64,000 bases of DNA from Macrothele yani. Its lineage: Eukaryota > Arthropoda > Arachnida > Araneae > Macrothelidae. The stretch spans positions 12,971,970 to 13,035,969 of the forward strand of contig CM077034.1 of the NCBI GenBank assembly GCA_039090855.1, written 5' to 3'. The notes under the pieces were generated by a model, which was given only the letters and a program-made list of their open reading frames with translations, had not been told where the DNA came from and ran no database searches. The position numbers and the translations under genes are program-made. Shown here one piece after another: positions 11,611-23,587 of this stretch (the stretch's first letter is position 1; each line of letters opens with the position of its first letter).

Positions 11611-12949
11611 CTGTCGCTCTGGTCACTACACTGGTTTGGCACGTACGCGCCTTTGCTTGAAACTGAATCTCTCTCCTGCGCGATGTGAAACTAAGGGTTC
11701 TCTTTTTAATTTAACAATATGGCGAGCTATTTTTCATAAATGTCCGTTTCATATAATAATTCATAAATTTATTTTTTCAGCGTAATGATTGTTTTTTTTT
11801 TTTTAACTTAGGGGAACTTCACACATTTTCAAGAAGTGTACGAACTTAAAGGCGCTTTCCAAAGTTTTGTGCTGTCCTTGTTTTCTTGAAAGGCAATTGT
11901 TTGGTTAATATATTTATCCGTTCATGTCACATTCTCTTACATTTTTAACGCTGTATCTTTTCTTTCCACTATCCGAAGCTACATTTCTTCTAAAGAGGAA
12001 ATATATTTCATTCTACTTGTCGTTATTTTAAGAACGAATTTCTCCAATCTTGTGTAAACAACCCATGGATGAGTACATCATATCCACATAGCGTTGCTTT
12101 TTTTTTTTTTTTTTTTCAAATAATTGAAAATGTTTGCACGCGTATAATTCTTATTTTTTTCAAACATAACGGTTTTTTAATGTCTTCCGGGAACCTTTGT
12201 TTGAAGCAGTTTAGTGTATGATAAAACGAAAGATTACAGAGAAATGTTTTCTTGTTATTCATGGGATTGGAGTGGGTGTATTTCATGGTTGTCTCTACTC
12301 TCGATTCTTTGTGTATTAGGGCAGGAATTTGCTATGAAATGAGTTTCTATAAATGCATGAGAGTAATTGTTTATTTCTTACAGTTCGTTAATAAGTATTT
12401 ATATAATTTTCTTCCGAAGGTAATCTTCGTCGACGTGGCACTTCATTAGGAAATACATTCGCATCTCTACACATGACTTTTTTTTTTCTTAACATTCACT
12501 AAAATAACACGATGACGATAGTCCTGTTGATTCGACATCGTGTTAGGTTTGCTTCGGTTGCCAGCTACGGGCCACTAGAGGCACTTGCTTGGAGGCCCGC
12601 AATTCAGGGCGTTGCTGCAGGGCCATCAATGGCTGCCAACTGATTGCGTCGCCACCAGCGGGCCGCTACTGCGCCATGAGTGGCAGATTTCAGCCAGCAG
12701 CGACCCAAAACTGCCACCTGGTGTCCAGCAATTTCATAACAATTGTGTTTTTCCTGGGTATGAATAACTTTGAAGAATTTTATTCGCATCAGAGAGGATT
12801 CAAAAAAACGTTTTCATTGCAATGGAATAATGGATTGTAAATAATGTATTTATTATTTACTTTCTGCTTTCTTTTTATTTTTGAGGTAACTTTTACCATG
12901 ATGTAATATTCTTTTTTACGTTAAATTCTATGTTTACAGCTGATGTATA
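11611..12949. other. Intergenic spacer with GC-rich island
   Basis: Mostly AT-rich with poly-T runs; no gene recognised. A GC-rich island at about 12545-12735 consists of degenerate GGCC/TGGC/CCAGC modules (including GGGCCATCAATGGCTGCCA) like the one at 9735-9985. The two islands flank the 123-bp satellite. Confidence 0.5.
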
Positions 12950-14150
12950 TACACTGAAGTGCCAGAAAAACTGGTACACCAGACTAATACTTGGTAGGTC
13001 GTCCACGGAAGCGCAAGACCGCAGAAATACGACGGGGCGTGGACTCCACTAGCTTCTGGAAATATGCTGTACGCAATACACAGCATACTTCCTGCAAAGC
13101 GTTCCACAATTCGGGTGTATTCCGAGGTCTCTTATTCCGGTGTTCGATAGCGCGTTGCATGGCATACAAAATGTGTTCTATCACGTTAAGATCTGGGGAC
13201 TCGGGTGGAAATGGCAACACCCCAAACTCAGATGAATGCTCCTATAACCATAATGTGGCGTCCCGACACTGGTGTGGAGGTGCATTTTCCTGTTGGAACA
13301 GGCCCAACCCATCAGCATGAAAGCAGGACATGAACGGCTGTACCTCGTCAGAAAGGATTCGCACATAGCATTAGCCTGTCACAGACGTTTATAGCCGTAC
13401 CAGGGGTCCCATCCAGCTAAACACACCCCACACCATTACGGATTCCCCACCAACCAGTACAGTTCCCTGTTGATAGGCGCGATCCATGGTTTCATTGTGT
13501 TTGCGGCGCACACGAATCCGTCCATCTTCCCGATACAGTTGGAAACGCAACTCGTCAGAGCAGGCTACTTGTTTCCAGTCATCAAGTGTCCAGTGGCGGT
13601 GTTGCCGTGCCCAAGTGAGGCGCATAGCTCTGTGTCGTGCACCCATCAAGGGGACTCGAGTTGGGCGTCGGCTCCCAAAGCCAATATCTTATAGGGTACG
13701 TTGCACAGTCCACACCCTGATGCTCGTTGAGGCTCCAGCATTGAAATCCGATTATACCTGCGATAGTGTTGCACGCCTATCGCGTGAAACGATTCTTGAC
13801 AGCCGACGATGGTCACGTTCACCCAATGTCTCTTTACGGCCACACTGGTATCGTAGGTTGGAGGTTTTGCCGGAATTCTTGTAGTCACGGTACACCCTTG
13901 CAATGGTCGTCCGTGAAAATCCTCCGAAATACTATGGCCCATCTCACGAGTGCCAACTATGACACCGCGTTGAAAATCGCTTAAATTGTTATTAATTGTC
14001 ATTCTCATGCCGAAAACAGCTCTGACAGCTGGCAAGGATGTCTATACTTTATATACGCACTGGCGAACGCAACCTAGTACGCGCATAGGTAACGTTGCTA
14101 TGTATTTTGCACAACCTCAACTGTACCAGTTTTTCTGGCATTTCAGTACA
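12950..14150 (-). mobile_element. Tc1-like DNA transposon, degraded
   Basis: Terminal inverted repeats are visible: CTGAAGTGCCAGAAAAACTG near 12954 and its near-complement CAGTTTTTCTGGCATTTCAG near 14127-14146, continuing to a shared GTACA/TGTAC. TA dinucleotides lie at both outer edges, although the exact terminal base is ambiguous by 2 nt. It contains a broken minus-strand transposase. This family differs from those at 4626 and 33198. Confidence 0.85.
12984..14002 (-). pseudogene. Tc1-like transposase relic
   Basis: Fragments in order on the minus strand are: N-terminal MTINNNLSDFQRGVIVGTRE (helix-turn-helix region, 14002 down), a middle part with WTLDDWKQVACSDELRFQL (first catalytic D in SDE) and SVMVWGVFSWMG, and the C-terminal PESPDLNVIEHILYAMQRAI (catalytic E). 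Frameshifts and a gap separate the pieces, and the second catalytic D region lies in a poorly preserved stretch around 13250-13330. It is inactive. Confidence 0.85.
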
Positions 14151-14534
14151 TATATTTTTTGATCAACTACAAAATGTATTTACGAATCTCATCATTTTTG
14201 TTTGCTACAGATTTTGTAGGTATACTTCTGAGTCATTTCAACATGCACAGTATTTGTGTAGACATTCATATCTCCTGTAAAAATTACCCGTAATAATACT
14301 TCGTTTCAGTATTATTAACGACGCATTTCGATATGAGACAAAAAGTAAGCACAATATAAAAACCAATTAGCAGTATAGAGCTATAGAAAAAGAAATGATT
14401 TCGGGTTTCAATCATTGTTAGGTAAAAAATGAACAGTTCTCCATTTTTTTACATGTTTTATCCAGTTTCAATGCTAGATTTAAAACCTGAATATTTTAGT
14501 TTAAAAATCTTAGCCTTGGAGAAATTTTTTGTTA
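14151..14534. other. AT-rich spacer
   Basis: No gene, repeat or RNA recognised between the Tc1-like element and the SINE. Confidence 0.4.
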
Positions 14535-14824
14535 GCTTTTCTATGATATGCAACAGAGGTAAAGCACATGTCAAGACGGCAAAATTGCAGCGATAAACTT
14601 CGACGGTGTAACTTAATTGGGAAAGCATTCGGCTCCGGAGCAAAAGGAATATGCTTTGATCCCCGTCACCAACAGATTTGAGTTTTCACATTTCGATACG
14701 ATACGATATTTGAAGAAGTTTTAGGAAGGGAGTGTCTGACCCCAGGTCTAGAGCTACCCTTAGGCGTAGGAAGCTAGGAGATCTGAGTAAATGAACTCAA
14801 TACGAAAGACAAAAAAAAAAAAAA
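14535..14824 (+). mobile_element. tRNA-derived SINE with CCG-anticodon-like head
   Basis: The head contains GGTGTAACTTAATTGGGAAA (A-box-like), TTCGGCTCCGGAGC, which would place CCG in an anticodon loop, and a degenerate B box, CTTTGATCCCCG. A tail of poly(A) ends at 14824. The same head, better preserved (TTCGGCTCCGGAGCCGAA, GGGTTCGATCC), is inserted at about 61325-61485. This suggests an arginine-tRNA-related SINE transcribed by Pol III. The body from 14722 is a sequence also found at 15180 and 25695, so the 3' boundary is uncertain. Confidence 0.65.
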
Positions 14825-15250
14825 TGAGTGAAAGGAGACAGTGACATATCTTGTGACACCCGTCCGGGGAGAAGGGGAGCATGGGGAACCAAGCCCCGCA
14901 CAACACCACCTGGCCGCCGACGAACCAGGGAGTGACTGAAACTCAACGAGACCAAATCCAAAAGCCAGAGCAGAATCCACTTTCACCATCTCGATGCCAA
15001 TCTGATAAAGAAGGGAGTGGTGGTCTGTCTAACGCCCACCAGTGTTCACACACTTACTTTCTCTATGTCAACGATCGCAGCATTTGTTCTGGGATACCTA
15101 TGGAATTCGCTGGGATTGTAATCAACCGCGGCCCTGACAAGTCCATTAGGGTGGGTGATCACGATCATATGTAGATGATTTTAGGAAGGGAGTGTCTGAC
15201 CCCAGGTCTTAAACAACCCTTAGAAATAGGAAGCTAGGAGATTTGGGCTA
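14722..15250. repeat. Dispersed repeat, two direct copies 458 bp apart
   Basis: The block TTTTAGGAAGGGAGTGTCTG...CCCCAGGTCT...AGGAAGCTAGGAGAT is present at about 14722-14785 and 15180-15245. A third, inverted copy lies at 25690-25765. The intervening DNA is moderately GC-rich without a recognised gene. It may be one larger element whose ends are these repeats, or independent insertions. Confidence 0.6.
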
Positions 15251-15349
15251 GAATGTCCGATAGGAAAGTAACACGGAAGCGAAGTAGAAACGGGGAGTGA
15301 GATGTCCTTATTTATTACCGGGGGAACAGTACCCGGGGTCCGACGGCTT

Positions 15350-15475
15350 AACGTGCCCATCCGACGCACGGCGGATATTTAGTGCATCGAGCGTTCGCAC
15401 CTGCCTGTGATCGAACCTGAGGTCCTTTCTGTGGCAGTCACGAACGTTGCCCACTAGGCCACCCTTCACATTTCA
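15350..15475 (-). mobile_element. tRNA-derived SINE fragment
   Basis: On the minus strand GGTGGCCTAGTGGGCAACG fits a Pol III A box, and CAGGTTCGATCACAGGC, about 40 nt later, fits a B box. This is the tRNA-like head of a SINE. No complete cloverleaf or clear tail was found. It is called a SINE fragment, not a functional tRNA gene. Confidence 0.6.
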
Positions 15476-15697
15476 ACCCGAAACCAAGTTTTTAAACAAC
15501 CCCACCCCTTATTTAAATTTCCTGGATAAACCCCTGGATTCTGTTAACCCAATAAAAAGGTTACGCTCGCCACTAAATATATGCAACGTATAAAAAATTT
15601 AATGATTAAAATTTGATCCTATAATCCTTGAAAGGAAACCCAAGAAACATATATACAATGGCTAACAATCCTGGCAGATTTTCCCGAGAAGCTTAAA

Positions 15698-15751
15698 AGG
15701 ATAATCCTCCACCGAATATCTTTGCTTTAATATTCGGTGGAGGATTATCCT
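15698..15751. other. Perfect 22-bp inverted repeat (hairpin)
   Basis: AGGATAATCCTCCACCGAAT... at 15698-15719 is exactly complementary to 15730-15751, with a 10-nt loop. It lies 30-80 bp upstream of the CCAAT/TATA promoter of the LRR gene. It could be a palindromic insertion or a cruciform-forming upstream element. Confidence 0.9.
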
Positions 15752-15782
15752 CGAGTGGGAAAGGTGTGGATTGATTTGTCTT

Positions 15783-15863
15783 AATTGGCCAATCACCTTG
15801 CCGGAGGGAAATCCAATTAAGACAGAATTAAAACATCCCTTCTGCGGGTATAAATCAAGTGGC
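15783..15863 (+). promoter_or_regulatory. Promoter module I of the LRR gene
   Basis: Contains a CCAAT box (TTGGCCAATCACC, 15785-15797), a block AAAACATCCCTTCTGCGGG, and a TATA box, TATAAATC, at 15849-15856. An initiator-like ACAGTC at 15879-15884 sits about 30 bp downstream of the TATA box, where insect transcription usually starts. The block recurs at 41813-41850 and, without the TATA part, at 53930-54005. This three-fold conservation, with a conserved splice donor downstream in all three, is the main argument for a promoter. The link to the coding exons at 27637 is inferred from position. Confidence 0.55.
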
Positions 15864-15879
15864 ATCAAGTGGCACAAAA

Positions 15880-15995
15880 CAGTCATAAGTTGGTCTTCGT
15901 TCAATAAGGTCGTCTTCCTTAGAAAAACAAGTAGCAATTATCCAACCTTTGAACAAAGCAATCATTGATTCTTCAGCTTCAAGTTATCACATAAG
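15880..15995 (+). other. Predicted non-coding first exon of the LRR gene
   Basis: About 116 nt from the initiator to the consensus donor ATAAG|GTATGT (intron begins 15996). It contains no ATG, so it would be 5' UTR. The end of the exon, AGTTATCACATAAG, is conserved in module II (ending 41952) and module III (ending 54106), and so is the first ~190 bp of intron to about 16185. It would splice to the acceptor at 27613-27614. No transcript evidence is available, so the exon remains a prediction. Confidence 0.5.
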
Positions 15996-16189
15996 GTATG
16001 TAGTCTATTTATACATTTTATTTATTTCTTACAAGTGTTTACTTAAATTTATGCAGCGTTGGTCCGTATAGCTTTTCCATTTGGTAGGACAAATGATTAG
16101 GTTCGGGTTCCACTTCTCGGTAAAGCATTGATGGCGTTTTAAATCATATTTTATAATTTGCTTTTTTAAATTTACCATGAATTAAGGAC

Positions 16190-18960
16190 GAGCAATTCGG
16201 TAAAGTCTACAAGTTGCTCACGGTAGTGTTACTAAAGAGAGAGAGAGAGATTCATGTCGATTATGGTGGTGATCTTGTTAAAAAAACATTTCCGTGAATG
16301 TTCAAAGCAATTCGGTAAAGTCCACAAGTTGCTCACGGTAGTGTTACTAAAGAGAGAGAGAGAGATTCATGTCAATTATGGTGGTGATCTTGTTAAAAAA
16401 ACATTTCCGTGAATGTTGAAAGCAATTCGGTAAAGTCCACAAGTTGCTCACGGTAGTGTTACTAAAGAGAGAGACAGAGATTCATGTCAATTATGGTGGT
16501 GATCTTGTTAAAAAAGCATTTCCGTGAATGTTGAAAGCAATTCGGTAAAGTCCACAAGTTGCTCACGGTAGTGTTACTAAAGAGAGAGAGAGAGATTCAT
16601 GTCAATTATGGTGGTGATCTTGTTAAAAAAACATTTCCGTGAATGTTGAAAGCAATTCGGTAAAGTCCGCAAGTTGCTCACGGTAGTGTTACTAAAGAGA
16701 GAGAGAGAGAGATTCATGTCGATTATGGTGGTGATCTTGTTAAAAAAACATTTCCGTGAATGTTCAAAGCAATTCGGTAAAGTCCACAAGTTGCTCACGG
16801 TAGTGTTACTAAAGAGAGAGAGAGAGATTCATGTCAATTATGGTGGTGATCTTGTTAAAAAACATTTCCGTGAATGTTGAAAGCAATTCGGTAAAGTCCA
16901 CAAGTTGCTCACGGTAGTGTTACTAAAGAGAGAGAGAGAGAGAGAGATTCATGTCAATTATGGTGGTGATCTTGTTAAAAAAACATTTCCGTGAATGTTG
17001 AAAGCAATTCGGTAAAGTCCACAAGTTGCTCACGGTAGTGTTACTAAAGAGAGAGAGAGAGATTCATGTCAATTATGGTGGTGATCTTGTTAAAAAACAT
17101 TTCCGTGAATGTTGAAAGCAATTCGGTAAAGTCCGCAAGTTGCTCACGGTAGTGTTACTAAAGAGAGAGAGAGAGAGATTCATGTCAATTATGGTGGTGA
17201 TCTTGTTAAAAAAGCATTTCCGTGAATGTTGAAAGCAATTCGGTAAAGTCCACAAGTTGCTCACGGTAGTGTTACTAAAGAGAGAGAGAGAGAGAGATTC
17301 ATGTCAATTATGGTGGTGATCTTGTTAAAAAAGCATTTCCGTGAATGTTGAAAGCAATTCGGTAAAGTCCACAAGTTGCTCACGGTAGTGTTACTAAAGA
17401 GAGAGAGAGAGAGAGAGATTCATGTCAATTATGGTGGTGATCTTGTTAAAAAAACATTTCCGTGAATGTTGAAAGCAATTCGGTAAAGTCCACAAGTTGC
17501 TCACGGTAGTGTTACTAAAGAGAGAGAGAGACAGATTCATGTCAATTATGGTGGTGATCTTGTTAAAAAAAACATTTCCGTGAATGTTGAAAGCAATTCG
17601 GTAAAGTGCACAAATTGCTCACGGTAGTGTTACTAAAGAGAGAGAGAGATATTCATGTCAATTATGGTGGTGATCTTGTTAAAAAAACATTTCCGTGAAT
17701 GTTGAAAGCAATTCGGTAAAATCCACAAGTTGCTCACGGTAGTGTTACTAAAGAGAGATTCATGTCAATTATGGTGGTGATCTTGTTAAAAAAACATTTC
17801 CGTGAATGTTGAAAGCAATTCGGTAAAGTCCACAAGTTGCTCACGGTAGTGTTACTAAAGGGAGAGAGATAGATTCATGTCAATTATGGTGGTGATCTTG
17901 TTAAAAAAACATTTCCGTGAATGTTGAAAGCAATTCGGTAAAGTCCACAAGTTGCTCACGGTAGTGTTACTAAAGAGAGAGAGATAGATTCATGTCAATT
18001 ATGGTGGTGATCTTGTTAAAAAACATTTCCGTGAATGTTGAAAGCAATTCGGTAAAGTCCACAAGTTGCTCACGGTAGTGTTACTAAGGAGAGAGAGAGA
18101 GATTCATGTCAATTATGGTGGTGATCTTGTTAAAAAAACATTTCCGTGAATGTTGAAAGCAATTCGGTAAAGTCCACAAGTTGCTCACGGTAGTGTTACT
18201 AAAGAGAGAGAGAGATTCATGTCAGTTATGGTGGTGATCTTGTTAAAAAACATTTCCGTGAATGTTGAAAGCAATTCGGTAAAGTCCACAAGTTTCTCAC
18301 GGTAGTGTTACTAAAGAGAGAGAGAGAGAGATTCATGTCAATTATGGTGGTGATCTTGTTAAAAAAACATTTCCGTGAATGTTGAAAGCAATTCGGTAAA
18401 GTCCACAAGTTGCTCACGGTAGTGTTACTAAAGAGAGAGAGAGAGATTCATGTCAATTATGGTGGTGATCTTGTTAAAAAACCATTTCCGTGAATGTTGA
18501 AAGCAATTCGGTAAAGTCCACAAGTTGCTCACGGTAGTGTTACTAAAAAGAGAGAGATTCATGTCAATTATGGTGGTGATCTTGTTAAAAAACATTTCCG
18601 TGAATGTTGAAAGCAATTCGGTAAAGTCCACAAGTTGCTCACGGTAGTGTTACTAAAGAGAGAGAGAGAGAGATTCATGTCAATTATGGTGGTGATCTTG
18701 TTAAAAAAACATTTCCGTGAATGTTGAAAGCAATTCGGTAAAGTCCACAAGTTGCTCACGGTAGTGTTACTTAAAGAGAGAGAGATTCATGTCAATTACG
18801 GTGGTGATCTTGTTAAAAAAACATTTCCGTGAATGTTGAAAGCAACTCGGTAAAGTCCACAAGTTGCTCACGGACCGTGTTACTAAAGAGAGAGAGAGAG
18901 ATTCATGTCAATTATGGTGGTGATCTTGTTAAAAAAACATTTCCGTGAATGTTGAAATAA
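16190..18960. repeat. ~115-bp satellite with internal (GA)n, ~24 copies
   Basis: The unit runs GCAATTCGGTAAAGTCCACA, AGTTGCTCACGGTAGTGTTA, CTAAAGAGAGAGAGAG, TTCATGTCAATTATGGTGGT, then TTTCCGTGAATGTTGAAA. Unit length varies (about 105-119 bp), mostly because the GA tract ranges from about 2 to 9 repeats. It starts directly after the conserved first-intron leader. Every unit has GAGAG words, the binding site of GAGA factor in insects; occupancy is inference. Confidence 0.95.
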
Positions 18961-20423
18961 GTATTGGTTTACGTATGATTTTCCGCGGGTTTTTTTTTTT
19001 TTTGCGCTACTTCTGATTCAATATAACTTACGACTCGTATAAAGTAAATGATGAGAAAATGCCCACTTCTAGAAAATAAAAAGAGAAACGCACATATCTT
19101 GATAAAAGCAAAATAAGCCAGCTCGTGGCTGATGTTTTCTTAAGTTTGTTAGAAACATGAGATCTTTTTGAATTTCGTGAAGAAAAGCATTACTATTACT
19201 TTCAACTAAGCAATCGACACATCTAGTCAGAACATTTCCCCCGCTCAACCGCATAATGTCACCTAGAATTACAAGGTCATGGCGTAGAGTGTTCCGAAAA
19301 TGGCGGAAGAAACTCATTGTAGAAGGAACAGTACAATATTAATGTTTAAATTTAACTTAATCCGATTATACCGTCAATGAGAAAATGATTAAAACTTTGT
19401 GAGCAAATCATCAAGACTTTAGGAGAAAATTGTGCTTTTCGGTTTACATTTATCAGCGGTGTGTCCACAGTGTTTTGCTGTAATGCAATCGTGTGTAAAC
19501 ATGAAATGAAATACTGTCAAGGGTCAGAACCCGTTGAACATGAAACACTTGCAAAGTCCCTAGCCGTAAAGCTTTTCTGGTGCCCACTCCCTCCCATGAT
19601 AACCTAGGTGATGCTTTTTTTTATTACTTTACCAAGTGTCTAAAATTACGTTGGGAGACGTAATTACCGTTGCTTCCCCTGTAATGCGCCACTCACTAAA
19701 AAGAATTGCCTTTCGCATAATTACTGTTCGTGAACAATGAACTTATTCCGCCATTTTGGAATAAGTTCCGCCATTTGGAAGCACATGTTCTTTCGAACAA
19801 TGGACCTCCTCAGCCATTTTGGAATATTTACGATTATCGAGTAATGCTATTCAACGTTGTGTGTTTAAGCACAGGAAGTGTTCGGACTAGTTTTGTCGAT
19901 TTCCTAGCTGAAAATAATTTTTTTCATGAAATTAAGAAAAACGTCGTGTTTCTAACAGACGTAAGAAAACATCAGCAGCAGACGGAGTATTTTCCAATTT
20001 TCAGAATATGGGTATGTTTTCCTATTTTTAAGCAGCGAGCATGTTTTCTGTAGGCATTTTTCTATGGGCAGTTTTTCGTACATTCGTGTAAAGAGAGAAG
20101 CTTTCATCCTTCATACGACACGTAGCAACTTTTGAAATACTTCGGCGGTCCAAAGAAGGTAGGAATAATGCACTACAATGTACTATTTGGTATATGGGAG
20201 GATATTCCCACTACTCAAATATAGGAAAATTATGCCTACTGGTAACTATAATGCTTTGTTTGAAACATGACGTCGTTCTACACAATCATGAACAAATATC
20301 CTAATTTCAATTAATAAGTCGACAAAACTAGTCCGAAACTTTTCCTCTTCTAAACCATATGTTGTTATCTAACATTACAAGGACACCATAGTTTGTCGCC
20401 AAAATGCTTGGTTCAAATTTAGA
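18961..20423. other. Intronic DNA with diverged 195-bp-family units
   Basis: No coding exon. Two diverged units related to the large 195-bp array are visible: an inverted one at about 19075-19320 (AAAATGGCGGAAGAA near its end) and a forward one at about 19735-19960 (TTTCGAACAATGGACC, GCCATTTTGGAA, then AGTTTTGTCGATTTC). The remainder (19330-19730 and 20000-20420) shows nothing recognisable. Confidence 0.6.
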
Positions 20424-21637
20424 TATACTTTCATGAAATTAAAAAAGACCCCATGTTTCTGCACATAAAAAACACGTGTCCATTCGAGCAATGAACCTCT
20501 TCTGTCATTTTGGAAACAAACTGTGATGGCGTTTTAATGCTAGATAACTCTATAGGGTTGAACGGAGGAAGTGTTCTGATTAGTTTTGTCCATTGCTTAG
20601 TTGAAATGAAGATATTTTTCCATGAAATTGAGAAAGAACTCATGTCTTTGCGCGAAAAAAGCACGTGTTCATTCGAACAATGGACACCTTCTGCCATTTT
20701 GGAAACACACTGTGATAGCCTTATAATGCTAAATAACTTTCCGGTCGGGATAAGTGGACACCGGAGAACTGGTCACATTGCAATTTCAGTGCCATAAAAT
20801 TGTTTTGAGTAAACAAATATCGCGTGGCCATATTTCCCACTTCTTGAGCAACTATTGTTCACAAAACACTTTTTTTTTCACTATATCATTTTGAATAAGA
20901 AATTTAGACATTTCCATGGTTTTCGGGCCAGAGACAAATCGAAGAACTGGCCTCAAAAATTTTAAGGACTCGTACAAAAATTTGCGTTCTCGTCCGTTTC
21001 GTGGCCACGTCCCCAGGTGTTGATTATTTATATATTTTCATGAAATTAAAAAAGACCCCATGATTCTGCACATAAAAAACACGTGTCCATTCGAGCAATG
21101 AACCTCTTCTGCCATTTTGGAAACAAACTGTGATGGCGTTTTAATGCTAGATAACTCTACAGGGTTGAACGGAGGAAGTGTTCTGATTAGTTTTGTCCAT
21201 TTCTTAGTTGAAATGAAGATATTTTTCCATGAAATTGAGAAAGAACTCATGTTTTTGCGCGTAAAAAGCACGTGTTCATTCGAACAATGGACACCTTCTG
21301 CCATTTTGGAAACACACTGTGATAGCCTTATAATGCTAGATAACTTTCCGATCGGGAGAAGTGGACACCGGAGAACTGGTCACATTGCAATTTCAGTGCC
21401 ATAAAATTGTTTTGAGTAAACAAATATCGCGTGGCCATATTTCCCACTTCTTGAGCAACTATTGTTCACAAAACACTTTTTTTTTCACTATATCATTTTG
21501 AATAAGAAATTTAGACATTTCCATGATTTTCGGGTCAAACACAAATCGGAGAACTGGCCTCAAAAATTTTAAGGAGTCGTACAAAAATTGCGTTCTCGTC
21601 CGTTTCGTGGCCACGTCCCCGGGTGTTGATTATTTGA
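20424..21637. repeat. 607-bp tandem duplication
   Basis: Positions 20424-21030 and 21031-21637 are near-identical. Each begins TTTTCATGAAATTAAAAAAG or a close variant and contains two 195-bp-family units (GCCATTTTGGAAACAAACTG, AAAGCACGTGTTCATTCGAA). Each ends with GGCCACGTCCCC and GGTGTTGATTATTT. Few substitutions separate the copies, so the duplication is recent. Confidence 0.9.
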
Positions 21638-23060
21638 GTCATAAAGTTTCCATAATTTCGCATTTTCTTAATTGCGCTCTTTAATTCAATTGTTTATAAT
21701 CTACAACTCAACAAAAGAGGTTCATGGTAGGTAAACCACAGCTCAACAAATCCTCTGCGGGCATGTGTTGACGCAGAGAACCTTGGGGGGGGGCTTAATA
21801 CCGACAGGTTTACACGTGCCGTCAGTAATTTGTTCAGTTGAAATCTGTACACGCCGAATAGCCCCCGACAGGGCTACAAATACTTTATATTTTATTTTTT
21901 CGGTATTAAGTCCCCCTCCCCCCAACGGTTTTTCTGCGTTTGCACGCTCCGTCAGATAATTCTTCGGGTTGTAATTTGTGAACGCCGAAAGTCTCCCGAT
22001 TGTGTTACAAATTCTTTACATTTTACTTTTTCGGTATTAAGCGCCCCCTCCACTCGACAGGTTTTTTTAGTTTGCAGGTACAGTCAGATGATTCGTTGTG
22101 TTTTTAATTGTAAACGCTGAAAATCTTCCAATCAGACCAGAAGTTCCTTATATTTCATATTTTCAGCATTATTACCCCACCCCCCAGCTTTCCTGGGTTT
22201 ACACATGCCCCAGAGCATTTATTGAGTTGTAGACTCTGAAGAGCTCCCGTTTGGTATACATATCATTCATGTTTTGTAATTACGGTCTTCACCCCCCCCG
22301 TTTTCTGTATTGTCACGTGACCTCAGATAATTTCTAGAGCTGTAGCTTGCAAACGCGCTCAAAACCGCAGTACCGGAGCAGAAATGCTTTATGTTTATTA
22401 TTTTTTGTATTAAGCCCCTCCCCCGCCCGATAGGTTTTCTGAGTTTGCACATGTCCACAGAGAATTTGCTTAGCTTTAGTTTATATACCATGAAATTCTT
22501 TTGCGGAGTTGTAGATCATAAGCATTTTTTTTAATAGCGAATAACATAAAATACCGCGATTAAGAAAATACGAAATTACGGAAACTTTGTGACTGTCTAA
22601 AACGAAATTTTTATACGGTTCCTCAAAATTTTTGTGGCTAAGTTCTCCGGGTGGCCAGTTCTCCTACACCCGATGATTCCATATGGCTCAGCTGACGATG
22701 GCTTCTGATTCGTTTTGTCCATTGGTTAGTTAAAATTTCGGTATTTTTCCATGAAATTAAAAAAGAACTCATGTTTCTGCAGGTTGAGAGCACGTGTTCA
22801 TTCGAACAATGAAACGTTCCCACAATTTTGTAAGCAAACTACGGAATGTGTAAAATAATGTCCTCGGAAAAATGCCCACTTCCCGAAAATAGGAAAAAAA
22901 ATGCCCACTTTGCGAAAATACGGCAACTTTCGACTGATATGCTCTTATGTCTGTTAAAAAATTGGTCTTTTTTTTTATTTCACTAAGGAACGCCTTAATT
23001 TCAACTAAGAAGACGACAAAGCTGGTCAGATCTGAGTTCGCGCAACTGGCCATAAAATTT
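21638..23060. repeat. ~140-bp repeat cluster with inverted halves
   Basis: Around 21800-22480 a unit of roughly 140 bp recurs about five times: a C-run (CCCCCTCCCCCC), GTTTTTCTGCGTTTGCAC, GTCAGATAATT, a purine-poor stretch and TTTTTCGGTATTAAG. The flanking segments 21555-21800 and 22480-22660 are inverted relative to each other. For example, ATTTCGCATTTTCTTAATTGCG on the left matches CGCGATTAAGAAAATACGAAAT on the right. A diverged 195-bp-family unit follows at 22680-22860. The same repeat, in the opposite orientation, is at 51400-51800. Confidence 0.7.
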
Positions 23061-23509
23061 TAAGGGGCCGTTTTAAAATTTCAGTTTCTTGGACTCATAA
23101 GAGAAGTGAATTCGGAACTCCAAATGAATTCTGAGAAAACGTTATATGTCAGTCAAGTAATAATTCGGGGATATAAAATTGCCGTGACTTAGAACATTTT
23201 TTAAAATTACGGTATTATACGAAACAACTGAGTTACATCATAGCTTATGCTATGTTCGAAAAAGGAAGTTAAGATGGAATTTTTTAATAACGCCACGCTG
23301 TTACTTAGTCTCCAAATATTTATTTGTAGGCCCTTGGCCTAGGCCTTTTTCACAGTTCTTATTCCGCTGATTGTATATTCATAACGCTTACATATAAAGG
23401 GTATTAATGTTGCGCCTGTACTTTGGCACTAACCGTTATTTAATAGATCCTAGGTCATTCTAACAGGTTTTAATCGATCACACTAAATATTCAGAGCGTT
23501 TACATAACA
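23061..23509. other. Intronic spacer
   Basis: AT-rich DNA without recognised genes. A short palindromic GGCCCTTGGCCTAGGCC lies near 23331. Confidence 0.4.
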
Positions 23510-23587
23510 TGTAACGTACCAGGAGATGTGACGTACCTGCCAGAAGGATGCACACGACATAAAGGCAGATAGGAATCAGAATAAAAC

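Noticed and set aside
10138..11688. Two ~450-codon ORFs on opposite strands
   Set aside because: They are by-products of a 123-bp satellite (a multiple of three). There is no start context, domain, splice structure or codon bias, and both strands are equally open.
14774..15174. Moderate ORFs on both strands between the dispersed repeats
   Set aside because: Reasonable GC content, but no recognisable domain, and the ends fall in repeat sequence; not supported as a gene.
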